A DNA stretch of 64,000 nt, from assembly GCA_012184525.1 (NCBI GenBank), contig WOFQ01000034.1, positions 1 to 64,000 on the forward strand. The letters run 5' to 3'. The stretch is from Xenoacremonium recifei. Its lineage: Eukaryota > Ascomycota > Sordariomycetes > Hypocreales > Nectriaceae. Numbering within the stretch: the stretch's first letter is position 1; each line of letters opens with the position of its first letter. Positions 21,928-32,146 of this stretch are shown here, piece after piece. Position numbers and translations under genes: made by a program. Below the pieces are notes generated by a model, which saw only the letters and a program-made list of their open reading frames with translations, was not told where the DNA came from and made no database searches.

Positions 21928-22593
21928 AATGAGGGTTCCATATATGAAGATTAGGAAGGGTTTATCTTGCAGGAATGTCGGTCAGAAGACAGGAAATACA
22001 CCCACCAGAAGAGCAGGCCTGTCGTATCGTGTGTATGTATATGTGTCATTAATGAATAGATGAATAAAATCACACTGAAGAAATTTCGCTTAGTTGAAAC
22101 TGAGAACTCCTCGTTTGAGGCCGCGTCCCGGGTGTCCCCGTCTTGAGGGTGACTCTCGCCACGAAGTTACGGATTCTAGATTGGCGCTCGTCCTAGTCCT
22201 TGGGGCCAACGCCACCCCCGCGTACCGGTCCCGCGAAGTCATGAGGACATACCCCATACTCCTTGTACTTGCTCTTGATAGCTGAACATGCTGAAATATG
22301 CCAAAACATTTGTTATTTTGGTGGCCCTTATGCATTTCCAACGCCCATGGCCGAAGATCTGATCTCAGAAGTACGCACTACATACTTACACACAAGATGC
22401 ATGTCTCTTAGCTGTGATACTAGGAACGATGACCAGAAACTCAGGCCTAGCCCCCACTTCCCCGCGCGCAGATCGCCCAGCACCTTCATCCTCCCTCATC
22501 CTGGACTTCGTCACTCCCGGAATCACTGACGCATATCCCACACATCTGTACATTTCACATATCTATAGCCCTTCTGTATCTCTTGTCTCTAAA
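21928..22593. other. Intergenic, promoter of second SDR
   Basis: A GC-rich patch near 22120-22250 contains CCCGGGTGTCCCCG and ACCGGTCCCGCG, reminiscent of the GC boxes in other promoters of the cluster. No gene recognised. Confidence 0.35.
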
Positions 22594-23796
22594 ATGACCA
22601 CTTTTCACGTTCAACCCGTTGACAATCACTTGTCTGGTCGATTATGTCTCGTCACCGGGGCTAGGTAAATATTACCTCATTGACATACCCAGGCCGAATA
22701 TTATAGCTGGTCTAACACGGCGTCCAGTGGTGGCATTGGTGCTGCTTGCGCTCGAGGGATGGCTTCTGAGGGCTGTGATATAGCCTTGCATTTCTCTTCC
22801 AGCCAGGTAAGTTGACTTCCCGATTGAGGAGAAGACATAGCGTGGGTTTCAGTTGACATATTGGCCCTCGGCAGGATAAAGCTGAATCACTAGCATCTGA
22901 GCTACGAAAGCAATATCCAAATCAGATCTTCACTATAATTCAGGCCGATCTGTCCTCACGCGATTTGACCAGAAGCCTGGTACCCAGTCTTCTAAATCAC
23001 CCTGACATATCCAAAAAGCACAAAGCCGTTTCCATTCTGGTTGCCAACGCAGGTATAGGGAAACGAATTCGTAATGTCAAAGATATTGAAGAAGATGATT
23101 GGGACGAAACTCTGGAAGTCAATTCCAGGAGCCAGTTCGTCGTCACCAAAGCGTGTGTTGCTGGGATGAGATCCCAAGAATGGGGTCGCATCATCCTTAT
23201 CGGAAGCATCGCGAGCACCGGAGGCGGTCTAAATGGCTGTCATTACGCAGCTTCCAAAGGCGCTTTAACGTAAGTTCTAGCCATCAAGCCCTTGGCCTCC
23301 AAATTTCATACTTACGGCTTCTTTCCTTGACTAGTTCTATGGGCTTGAACCTGGCCACAACGCTTGCATCTGATTCGATCACCGTCAATATAGTAAGTCT
23401 ATCATTGCATCGATATACTTCAATTAAGAGAATTTCTATTGACCCTATACTTAAGGTCCTCCCTGCAATGATTGGGGCAACAGGAATGATCCCCAGTCCC
23501 AAATCAATGTAAGCGTCTCAAGAAACGTCAAAAGAATAATCCTAAACAATACTACAGCACGTGGACCACTGATACAGATATGGAAGCTCTCAGAAATACG
23601 GACCTAGGCCTTGCCGTTGCCGCTACTATCCCGATTCGTCGCTTAGGAGCACCAGAAGAGGTTTCCAACGTTGTAGTAATGTGAGGATTGGCGGGCTAAA
23701 AATCACCGTTCAATTTACTAATGCTAGATTACCAGGTTCGCTAAAACTGGCTACATGACTGGGCAGCAGATCATTCTCTCGGGTGGTCTGAAATGA
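22594..23796 (+). CDS. Short-chain dehydrogenase, FabG-like
   Basis: Seven exons (22594-22664, 22728-22806, 22875-23269, 23335-23392, 23456-23508, 23558-23680, 23736-23796) give 279 residues. Unspliced, only exon 3 stands out. Motifs in order: LVTGASGGIGAACA (NAD(P) loop, joined across intron 1), ADLSSRDL, LVANAGIG, catalytic Ser in RIILIGSIAS, HYAASKGALT (YxxxK), and a C-terminal TGYMTGQQIILSGG, the classical FabG ending. Family members act on many hydroxyl/keto substrates, including L-fucose, galactose and ketoacyl groups. Its position beside a lactonase-type amidohydrolase makes a sugar 1-dehydrogenase role attractive, but this is an inference. Confidence 0.87.
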
Positions 23797-24181
23797 ATCG
23801 GAACGTAAGGAACTTGTGGGCCGAGGCCCGTTGCTGACCTCGTAGAGGGCTGCTAATCATCACATCACCGGGAGTTAGGTAACTTTCCATAGAAATATTG
23901 AATGGCCTAACATCTTTCAATCTTATTTTCCACGGTTCTTTGACTGCTTTCCAACTCAGCCATAGCTGAGCGCCTATCTTAGCTCAGATTGAGGAGGGGG
24001 GGGAGGGAATTTCATGGACATTATTAAAGGAGCCGGGGGCTTCTTTATCTATACTTTGAGCAAGTAATTTTAGCATCCAGATTAGAAAATAGGATTAAGT
24101 TCTAATAAGCTATATATTAATCTGGGCCTATCACTTAGTCTAACCTGAAGCCTGTGGCTTTAGCTACAGCTTATTATTGTA
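23797..24181. other. Intergenic, convergent, partly AT-rich
   Basis: Contains a G-rich run near 23993-24003 and an AT-rich patch from about 24060 to 24180 next to the amidohydrolase stop. No gene seen. Confidence 0.35.
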
Positions 24182-25187
24182 TTATTGATTGAAAAGCTTT
24201 TTAGGGTTCTGTACCATCAGCAGATTCCATTCCTCATCCGATAACCACTTTCTTACAGAACGAAGCCACGACTCAGTATCTACTTGTAGAAACGGTACCT
24301 CCTTCAGCGACTCTACACGATCTCGCACCCTCATCAAAGGAGTATGTGGCCAGTCGCTACCCCATAAGACTTGGTGCTTATTCGCATTGACAAAAGCGCG
24401 AACGAGAAATTGTAGTTCCTCATAGTCGGGGCCCTCTTTGCTCACTCTATAAGGTGCACTGAGCTTCACATACAAGTGACCGTCATGTACTAGTCGCAAA
24501 ATGGCCGCAAAGCCGGGTTGCTTCGTTGGATCATGCTTATGATCTGACGAAAGCATGCTTGGAGCTTTTAATAAAGCGAAATGGTCGGTTACCAAAGGTA
24601 CTCCTTGTCCCACAACGTTATCTCGAATAAAGGGTTCCAAGTCATCCCAGAAGTCAGTTCGGGTTGTTGTTATAGTTAGGCTCCATGGGAAAGATAAGTT
24701 GATAATCCTCCTTGCATGTGCAAGCAAAGCTTTCTTTTGTAGCTCCACGTCCTCCATTGCGCCATATATGTATAAGTTGACGCGAAGTCCACGAACACCT
24801 ATTTCGTGCATATCTCGGAGCCCATCGTCGGTTATATTCTCCGGATCGATGATGCCAATAGCAGCGGGAGTCTGTTCCCCCAATCCTTCCATAAAGGCTC
24901 TCAGGGCAATAGCGTCGCTACCATAGGACAGGCCTTGGGCGAGAACAGATTTTGTTATCCCCAGTCGTTTTCTGAAAGTCTCATAATCCTTAATTGTAGC
25001 GGGGGGCGGTGTCAGATGTCGGTTCGGGCTATATGGCTGTAGGTCGGCTTGATAGGTAATCAGTATTTTCAGAGCAGTATAGATGGTTCCTAGACAACCT
25101 ACGCTCAAAAATATGGTGATGTGTATCCCACCCTCCATATGGGAAAAGGGTTGCACTACCTCTGCCCATCGTATACTCTGATGTCAT
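24182..25187 (-). CDS. Amidohydrolase family 2 protein (lactonase-type)
   Basis: Two exons (25187-25103, 25047-24182) give 316 residues. The join restores DTHHHIFEPDLQPYSPNR and then TPPPATIKDY. The chosen acceptor (CAAG at 25048) is the only one that keeps the frame. Metal ligands of the TIM-barrel fold are visible: HxH in DTHHHIF, His in LVTDHFALLKAP, and Asp in VLWGSDWPHTPL. LRVNLY and the barrel order match the COG3618 group, which includes 2-pyrone-4,6-dicarboxylate lactonase and L-fuconolactonase. Hydrolysis of a lactone in sugar-acid catabolism is the best guess. The gene lies between two AT-rich patches. Confidence 0.85.
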
Positions 25188-25812
25188 ATTTGTTAACTGG
25201 TGGAGTGGTAAAAAATAACATTCATCAGAGTTGTGGATAGCATGAACTGGTTCTAGTCTGTTATAATCAACTTGGTCACTCGGATTTATGCCGCATCTAT
25301 GCGACTGAGAGCTAGAAATCGGCAATCGGCATCTTGTCGACTAAACCCGGGGACCCAGATATGCTGTAACGGGGATAACCCGAGACCTAGCAGTGGAGTA
25401 AAGAATGCCGGAGTGCCTACGGAGTATGTCGGATACAGAAGGAATAAGTTATATGTGCAGGTATGTAAGCTATAGATTACTTCTTTATAAGAAGAATTAT
25501 AATAATATTATAAATAATAATTAATTTATACATAAAATAATAATTAAGTAAATTTTAATAAAATATAAAGTTTTGAAAATAGAAATTTTAATATTATTAT
25601 TTAATAATTATAATTCATATTACTATAAGTCATTCTATATGCACTACAGAGTTTATGCTGTATTTACTTCAGTTTAGTTTATAGGCGGAAATATTAATAT
25701 AACTGAGTTGTTCTGATTATATTAACTGATATCGACTAAACCTCTCAATTATAGAAGCTGTTCAGATAACACAGCAGCCATGCCAATTCTTAGTATCTCT
25801 GGCATTTTATCT
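25188..25812. repeat. Intergenic region with very AT-rich block
   Basis: The part at about 25480-25740 is almost pure A/T (long runs of TAATAATTA type) with scarcely any G or C. It is unlike its surroundings and looks like a mutation-degraded remnant, as repeat-induced point mutation leaves. Nearer the amidohydrolase start there is CACTCGG at 25277 and a GCCGGAGTGCCTACGGAGT stretch near 25409. No coding frame. Confidence 0.45.
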
Positions 25813-26880
25813 TCATTCTTTAACTGCAAGCAAATCTGCTCCAACCCGTTTCGCCTCGGCATTCAATGTTTCAATCTCCGCCTGAACATAGGGAATGCCG
25901 GTCTTGAGCCTCTCCTCCTGGTTCAGCTGTTCGATCTCCCCGGGCATATATATCCTATCCACTCCGGGCGCCTTTTCTGATTGTGTGACCCTCTGGTTCA
26001 GGTAGGACATGCGGTCCTTGAACTCGTCGATGTCCATGAAAAGATCCGGCTTAATAGCCAGAAGGAAGTGGCCGACATCTGCTGGTTTCGTTGGATGATA
26101 AGGGTTGGTAACATTTCCTGCGAGGGCAGAGCCGGAAAGCACGCCAGAGAAGACGTCCATCATTATGGCCAGTGCGCTCCCTTTTGGTCCGCCTACTGGA
26201 AGCATCACGCCCTTTAATGCCTGGGCAGGATCATCCGTAGGATGGCCGTCGGCGTCTAAAGCCCAGCCCAGCGGGATCTTCTCATTTCTTCGCAACGCCT
26301 TATAAATCTTTCCTCGAGCAGCAACAGAAGGTGCCATGTCGAGGATAAATGGTCTCTCCTTGCCTGGGGCTCCGCAAGCCATTGGCGACACGCCGACAAG
26401 CTTTTCCTTGCTTCCCCAAACCGCCATAGCTGAGGAGGAGTTCGTGAATACGAGACTCATCATTCCAGCGTCAATGGCCTGCTGCACAATCCAAGCGCTC
26501 ATGCCGAAGTGGTTAGAGTGTTTGATGCTAACCATTCCTATACCGTAGGTCTTTGCCATCTCGACGGCTTTAGCCATGCCTTTACTTGCAGCGACGAAAC
26601 CGAAGCCATTCTTTCCATCCACCTGTGCTATGACGGGGGTGATTTGGTTGATTTCTGGGTCAACAGAGGGCTCCAGAACCTTCTCTCTGATGCGAGCCAT
26701 GTAGGAAGGAATGCGATTAATGCCGTGGGTGTCAACACCTCGAAGGTCTGCAGCAACCAGGCATCGGGCTACAATTGTAGCGTTCTCATCGGAGACGCCA
26801 TTAGCCTTAAGCACACCTCTGGCGAAAGCCTCTGCGGCAGCGGCGGTGACGTAGTACTTCTGGGTTTGCTCGGTTGCCAT
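25813..26880 (-). CDS. Malate/L-lactate dehydrogenase family (Ldh_2) oxidoreductase
   Basis: A single exon of 355 residues from the ATG at MATEQTQ. An in-frame upstream ACG/ATG-like extension is less likely. Diagnostic blocks: DLRGVDTHGINRI, KNGFGFVAASKGM, MVSIKHSNHFGMSAW with the catalytic His, and FTNSSSAMAVWG, then GVSPMACGAPGKERPFILDMA and GGPKGSALAIMMDVFSG for NAD(P) binding. The family fold is distinct from classical LDH and includes ureidoglycolate, sulfolactate, 2,3-diketo-L-gulonate and piperideine-2-carboxylate enzymes: all act on 2-hydroxy/2-keto (or imino) acids. Here it probably handles a sugar-derived hydroxy or keto acid. It is divergent from the Dal5-like transporter. Confidence 0.9.
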   Translation of the reverse strand: MATEQTQKYYVTAAAAEAFARGVLKANGVSDENATIVARCLVAADLRGVDTHGINRIPSYMARIREKVLEPSVDPEINQITPVIAQVDGKNGFGFVAASKGMAKAVEMAKTYGIGMVSIKHSNHFGMSAWIVQQAIDAGMMSLVFTNSSSAMAVWGSKEKLVGVSPMACGAPGKERPFILDMAPSVAARGKIYKALRRNEKIPLGWALDADGHPTDDPAQALKGVMLPVGGPKGSALAIMMDVFSGVLSGSALAGNVTNPYHPTKPADVGHFLLAIKPDLFMDIDEFKDRMSYLNQRVTQSEKAPGVDRIYMPGEIEQLNQEERLKTGIPYVQAEIETLNAEAKRVGADLLAVKE

Positions 26881-27311
26881 TTTCGTTGATCTGGTCAATC
26901 TTGTTGGTTACCAGAGTAGCATGGTTCTGTCCTGTAGGGGTTCAATAAGTATGCCGATGGGCTTGGTCTTACTCTCTCTCGATGAGGGTCCAATCGGCAA
27001 ACTTCCGATGGAGAAATCGGCCAAAAGCCGTAGTACATCACTACGGCCGCCTCAACCCCGATCGGCCTCCAAGTTGGCACGCTTTACTCCGTGGGGACCC
27101 CGCGCGGGGAAGTTGGGGCCTGGGCCCCGTGCCGGTCCTCGTAGTCCAGGAGTCAAGCAAGGTTGAATCTGAGCGGCCATGATTTGCATTTATATAGACT
27201 CCCCAGAAGCAGCGTCCTAATCTTCAATCGTCTAATGCTCACATTCCTCAGAGAGCCTGCTTTCCTCCTTTCTTCAACCATTTCATCTTGAACAGAACGC
27301 AATCCTTCAGA
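26881..27311. promoter_or_regulatory. Divergent promoter with 12-base palindrome
   Basis: Shared by the Ldh_2 gene and the transporter. It holds TACTCCGTGGGGA and the perfect palindrome CCCCGCGCGGGG (27098-27109), followed by AAGTTGGGG. A closely similar arrangement recurs near 33656-33705. Likely a regulator-binding region (inference). A TATA-like TTTATATAG lies near 27190. Confidence 0.5.
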
Positions 27312-29013
27312 ATGACTTCTGAAATTGACGAGAAGATTGAGACTGAGTCTCAAGCCGTCCACTCTGAAAGTAAAGATGGAAATAGGCTTCAAAGCGCTCA
27401 TGCCATGTCCGAGGAGGAATTCCTTGAAGCAGAGAAGAAGCTCAAGCGCAAGCTGGATCTTCGCCTTCTATGCTGCATGTGGCTCATCTATATCATGAAT
27501 TTTCTGGATAGGGTATGACAACTTCCTAGCTACCCCATATACCAGCCCTGGTATTCGAATGCTAATGTCCATCTGTTGTGCAGAACAATATCGCCGCCGC
27601 CAAAGTCGCTGGTCTTGCCACTTCCTTGCATCTTTCTGATCAGCAATATTCGACTGCTGTCGCGATCCTGTTTATTGGCTACGTCTTGTTTCAGATTCCT
27701 TCGAACATCTTTCTCGCCCAATTACGTCCTTCTATATACTTGCCAGCTTGTATGGCCCTCTGGGGATTGCTCTCAGCCCTCACTGGAGTCGTCAATAACT
27801 TTGCTGGCCTGGTTATGATACGCTTCTTCCTGGGGGTTGTTGAAGCCGCCTTCTTTCGTGAGTTGACTTCACATAGGTGTTTGATCGCATGTTTTAAGGT
27901 TGCTGAAACTTCCATAGCCGGTGCCCTCTTCTGTATCTCTTCGTGGTACAAGCGCTCAGAGCTTGGCTTACGTAGTGCTCTTCTCTTTTCCGGAACACAG
28001 ATCGGCAGCGCCTTCTCGGGCCTCATCAGCGCGGGCATCAAGTCTGGCTTAGAAGGAGCCCGTGGACTGGCATCATGGCGATGGCTCTTCATTATTGAAG
28101 GTTCAATCACGGTTGCTATTGCTATTGCCGCAATATTTATTCTTCCGGACTACCCGTCGACGACGAAGTGGCTTTCGCCTACGGAGCGTGCTGTAGCCGA
28201 GTGGAGATTGATCGAAGATGCTGGCCAGGTCGATGAAGATGACGAGACTTGGAGTTCCGGCTTCAAGACTGCGTTCAAAGACTGGCGTGTGTATGTCTTT
28301 GGCTTGATGTTCTTTTGCCTTCAGGTAATGTCGGCGGCGCAAAACTTTTTCCCTTCTGTGGTTGCAACCCTGGGCTTCAACCGCGTCGATACCCTGCTAT
28401 TGACAGCACCGCCCTACTTTTTCGCACTTATTGTCTCGGTTACTAACAACTGGTCCGCCGATCGCCATCAAAACTCATCCTTTCACATCATGTGGCCAAT
28501 GGCCATGGCTATTATTGGATGTGCCATTGCTGCGTCAACTCTGACTTTGGGTGCGAGGTATTTTGCCATGATGCTTATGATCGGTGGTGGCCATGGCGCA
28601 AACGCCGTTGTGCTGTCCTGGACGCAAAAGACGCTGCTTAGACCTCGTATCAAACGAGCTGCAGGCGTTGCATTCGTCAACGCCTTTGGGAGTCTATCTC
28701 AGATAAGTTCACACCAGCCATTGCCAGATTTTCTTTTGCTGATGGAATACTTTTTCACGCTTGGACTTCATACCTGTATCCCGATAGTGCCCAGCCGCGC
28801 TACGTGCTTGCTATGTCAGTGAACTCCGGCTTCGCGCTGGGGTGCATCATTCTAGCAGCTATCATGCGCGTTGTATTGCTGCGTGCCAACAAGAAGCTTG
28901 ACTCTGGAGAAAATATCGCTAGTGTCATGCGGGGTGAAGCCCAGACTGAAGTTGCAGGTTTATCGGAGGAGGAGAGACAAGCCCGAAAGGCCGCATTCCG
29001 CTACATTGCGTGA
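27312..29013 (+). CDS. MFS transporter, Dal5/allantoate permease-like anion symporter
   Basis: Four exons (27312-27512, 27584-27857, 27918-28702, 28759-29013) give 504 residues. The hydrophilic N-terminus precedes KRKLDLRLLCCMWLIYIMNFLDR, the typical start of ACS-family transporters. NNIAAAKVAGL, FQIPSNIF, MIRFFLGVVEAAFFP, SSWYKRSELGLR and the central LPDYP (after about TM6) follow. The family takes up carboxylates such as allantoate, tartrate, nicotinate and sugar acids. Intron 2 (60 nt) has no frame shift, so the unspliced frame continues. The last intron (28703-28758) starts ATAAGT and ends CAC; removing it restores GSLSQ|AWTSYLYPD. Confidence 0.87.
28703..28758 (+). other. Probable AT-AC intron in the Dal5-like transporter gene
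   Basis: A 56-nt intron is needed here: the frame before it ends SLSQ and the conserved WTSYLYPDSAQPRYV lies in another frame. No GT-AG pair does this. ATAAGT at the 5' end and TTTTTCAC at the 3' end give an exact phase-0 join, and GCTGAT is a suitable branch site 20-25 nt upstream of the acceptor. ATAAGT resembles the ordinary GTAAGT donor with G1 to A, as in AT-AC introns spliced by the major spliceosome. Confidence 0.65.
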
Positions 29014-29941
29014 AATAAAATCGCTTTCGGTCGGGCGACACCAATTGTCAAAAGGGCTTCCAGGGTTAGCAAGTCAATATCCAATGTGTGTTTAGATCGA
29101 TTTACATCCTGCACATCCGCAAACCCAAGGATCGAGTGTGGATCCAACGTCGGGAATTCATGCAATTTTAATTTATATGAAAATTCATTCTGTTCATACA
29201 TCGTAGGTTTTTGCCCTTATTGATAGACGTAACCGAATTACGTGGTAGAATGAACATAGGCCTCAATATAAGGCCAAAAGGTAGGTGTAGCCTCACCTGC
29301 CGCGTTACCATGTTAAGTAGAACCGTGTCATTTATCGCTAGTGCTGATCATGCCTATTTGTTCTAAGTAGCTGCGAGTGCTGGTTGTTGATCCTGTCAAG
29401 TCTATGTTATAGGCTGTGGGGATTCCTCCCGTAGAGGGTATCTAATTTATAAGACGCAGAAATTCCGTCGGCAGCGTAATCCGCAGTCGATCAAGGTCAC
29501 GCTGGCGAAATTCCCCAGTTTGCACACGTGAAGCATGCATCTCTCAGATGGGATGTCGTTTCCAGAAATGTGACAGATGAACGAGGCGTTGTTAATGACG
29601 GAGAATAGAAGCAAGATCATGTTGAACACACACCCTTAAATAAACAGACATTCTTCGAATTGGCGCATCCCTTATCCCGACCAATAAGCCCGACAGCATC
29701 ATCGTACTCTTCCACCAGTAGTCCAGAGATCTGCACGCCACTCAGGACGGGGACTCTATTTTTAAATCCAATCAATGAAGACAGTTGTAAAATCACGTCG
29801 TGTGCGTTTGAGATGGTTTGCTCCAAGAAATTTATCTCTAAGGGTTCATTAACCTAGAATTAAGGAATACCAAATCGCAACTGACTTGCATTTCTATATA
29901 TGTTTAACCATCTAGCCCTTACTTGGGTTCTCCTTCAAGCG
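29014..29941. other. Intergenic region, about 0.93 kb
   Basis: Two minus-strand frames catch the eye. One at 29447-29620 would give 57 residues with a hydrophobic start (MILLLFSVINNASFIC) and six Cys. Another at 29617-29826 has no ATG. Neither has a recognised domain, and neither is called as a gene. Confidence 0.3.
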
Positions 29942-30392
29942 TCACAGAGTCTCGGAGTCAAATGGCATATCGTAGACAATGGTGTCAGAACAAAGGGACT
30001 CCCGAATACCCTGCACAACTTTGTGTGCTGAATTTGTCCCGTATGCTAGCACGGTTTCTTCGCTTTCCATGATCGTTACAATTGCCATATTAAATCCCTG
30101 TGCGCGATGTGCTGTGCTGGCAAGCCCTTCGCCTAATCGCCAGGACCGAAGGCCTAAGGGAAAAGAGAAAAGAAGGTTACATTAGCCCAGCCGTCTCAAA
30201 ATGAGGCGATCGTCTTTCTAAGTCTACGTACCTGGAACCTTGCCAACCAAAGCCTCGCCAGCTTCTCGCAGCTCAGCTAGACGCGCGTCAGGCACTCCGT
30301 CCTTGAGTTTGAATAACACTAAAAGGGTCTGATTAATGAATGCTCGCACCAAAACCACCTGGGGTATTCCAACCAATATGCAAAATCGGCAT
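29942..30392 (-). CDS. Stress-responsive dimeric A/B-barrel (Dabb) protein
   Basis: Three exons (30392-30374, 30318-30232, 30153-29942) give 105 residues. The first exon has only 19 bases: MPILHI plus one base, and the next continues VLFKLKDG, the hallmark N-terminal strand of Dabb proteins (HIVLFKFK). Then LRSWRLGEGLAS and GFNMAIVTIMESEETVLAY, with the second conserved His in NSAHKVV, complete the ferredoxin-like fold. Dabb dimers include olivetolic acid cyclase-type enzymes, EthD-like and stress proteins, so it could be a small cyclase, mutarotase-like or accessory protein. It shares a promoter with the aldolase. Confidence 0.82.
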
Positions 30393-30816
30393 TTTCAAAT
30401 TTTAAACGACCTATGCGTTGGGAGGCTTAACGCGGACTGCACCCGAAAGTTCGTGATTAAATACATGTAGGGGCTATTCTAGAATGAATGACTCGGTGTG
30501 CTCGGGTAAAGGCCGAGTGGCTATCATCGCGGAGCACCGCATTAATTGGTTCTTACCCAGCTACCTCTGTCAACCACTCGGCATTTTCTCCGAGTGCAAG
30601 TTGATACCCCACTGCCGATGATTGGTGCCACAATTCAGGACCTTGCTCAGCTCGGGAAACCGGGTATAATCGGTAGGCACTCCGGAGGTCTAGGAGCTTA
30701 GCATAACCCAAGTGGCAAGTTGCCTCACAGATTAAAGACATCCTCGCCTAGGCGCAACACACAAACAGAGAGAAAAGCCGACACGAGCCAACCCAAGTCT
30801 ACCTAAGCAATTGACA
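30393..30816. promoter_or_regulatory. Divergent promoter with clustered CCGAG/CTCGG sites
   Basis: Within about 110 bases there are five CTCGG or CCGAG cores (about 30492, 30501, 30513, 30577, 30590). Two form a perfect 9-base inverted repeat, GCCGAGTGG (30512-30520) and CCACTCGGC (30574-30582). A GCACTCCGGAGG element lies near 30677. Serves the Dabb gene and the aldolase. Confidence 0.5.
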
Positions 30817-31809
30817 ATGAAGTCTTTTCCAAAGAGTAACAGGACTTTCCAGATATTGTCGGCCGCAAAAAAGGGTGGCTATGCTGTTGGGGGTTTTTGC
30901 TGGTAAGGCCACAACCGAGCCAAACTGAAATCCACAGGAGTTATGTTCAATTGACCCTTTCTGATAGTTACAACGATGATGGAGTAATGGCAGTTATTCG
31001 GGCGGCTGAGATTGCACAGTCCCCCGCCATCATCCAGCTATTTCCATGGAGCATGAACTTCCAAGGCCCGAGTTTTGTTCGCTACGTAGTCGACGCGGCT
31101 CACAGCGCGAAAGTCCCGGTTGCCGTCCATTTGGATCACTGTATCGAAGCCGAGGATGTTAAGATGGCGCTTGAACTTCCCTTCGACTCTATAATGATTG
31201 ACGCATCGCTCGGCAGTATAGAAAACAACATACGCGAATGCAAAAGAATCGTTCACGTAGCAAAAGCTAAGGGGATGTGCATTGAAGCAGAGATGGGGCG
31301 TATAGAGGGCGGCGAAGATGGTTTACCTACTGTGGACCTCGATGCGATCATGACAGAGCCAGCTGCTGCACGTCAATTCATCAAAGAGACAGGTGTCCAG
31401 TTTCTTGCGCCATCCTTCGGGAATATTCACGGAATCTATGGCAAGGTTCGCCCTGAGGAGTCTTGGAGATTGCCACTGTGAGTTTGCTTCGTCATATCCT
31501 GCTGAAGGGTCCCTCAGCTGACCCTAAGATTGAAGGCTGGAACAAGTTCGCGAGGAGATCCCCGAGATCCCGCTTGTTCTCCATGGTACACATGAAATAT
31601 CCGACGAACTCTTTATGAAGTCCAGACAGGCGGGCATTACAAAAATAAACCTCAACAAGACGGTGCGGCATGAGTACACAGAGTTTATAGCCGAAAACGC
31701 AGGAAAGCTGGAGCTCACTGTTTTAAAGACGCAGGGTATTGAGATTTATACCAAGTCTATTATACGGGTGATGGAGGGGTTCCTAGACTCGGCTGGTAAA
31801 ACTAAATAG
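30817..31809 (+). CDS. Class II ketose-bisphosphate aldolase family protein
   Basis: Three exons (30817-30902, 30968-31477, 31536-31809) give 289 residues. Landmarks of class II (zinc) aldolases: GGFCCYNDDGVMAVIRAAE (joined across intron 1), PVAVHLDHC with a zinc His, FDSIMIDASLGSIENNI, MCIEAEMGRIEGGEDG, LAPSFGNIHGIYG with another zinc His, and IPLVLHGTHEISDE with a third. The length equals bacterial tagatose/fructose-bisphosphate aldolases (GatY/KbaY, about 285) rather than yeast Fba1 (359), which argues for catabolism of an unusual sugar. The product would include dihydroxyacetone phosphate or a related ketose fragment, consistent with the dihydroxyacetone kinase gene 5 kb away. Confidence 0.88.
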
Positions 31810-32146
31810 ATGAACTAGAATATTCAACACTCTGTATATATCTAGAATTAGCAATCAAGTATTTAATGACGGGGGCCATGTGACGCCCATCTAACCTTTC
31901 GTGTTATTGGTCTGCTTCCTATATTAGCATGCCCCTACTTGCGGGTTTTGACTATAGACCATAATACTACCCCAATAAGGCTACTGCGGTATCTATGAAT
32001 AGCGGAATCGCAACGATGTTTGTCTAAGGAAAGATTCAAGGCACATTTATTAATGTTATATACGTAGTACGATTTACCTATGTTCAGAGTCCTCGTTGGT
32101 TTGAAGTCAATATAAGTCGGGCTGATAGTTCGATCTGAATGAATCA
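31810..32146. other. Intergenic, convergent 3' ends
   Basis: Between the ends of the aldolase and the SMP-30-type gene; nothing else recognised. Confidence 0.4.

Noticed and set aside
28700..28830. Frameshift or pseudogene interpretation of the transporter 3' end
   Set aside because: An AT-AC intron gives an exact phase-0 join and a conserved C-terminus, so a broken gene is the less economical reading; still listed as the alternative to test.
29447..29620. 57-codon frame with hydrophobic start and six Cys
   Set aside because: Looks like a small secreted peptide but has no intron, promoter or family support; too weak to call.
29617..29826. Minus-strand frame of 69 codons with protein-like composition
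   Set aside because: No ATG, no recognised domain and no splice partner found; may be a relic but cannot be supported.
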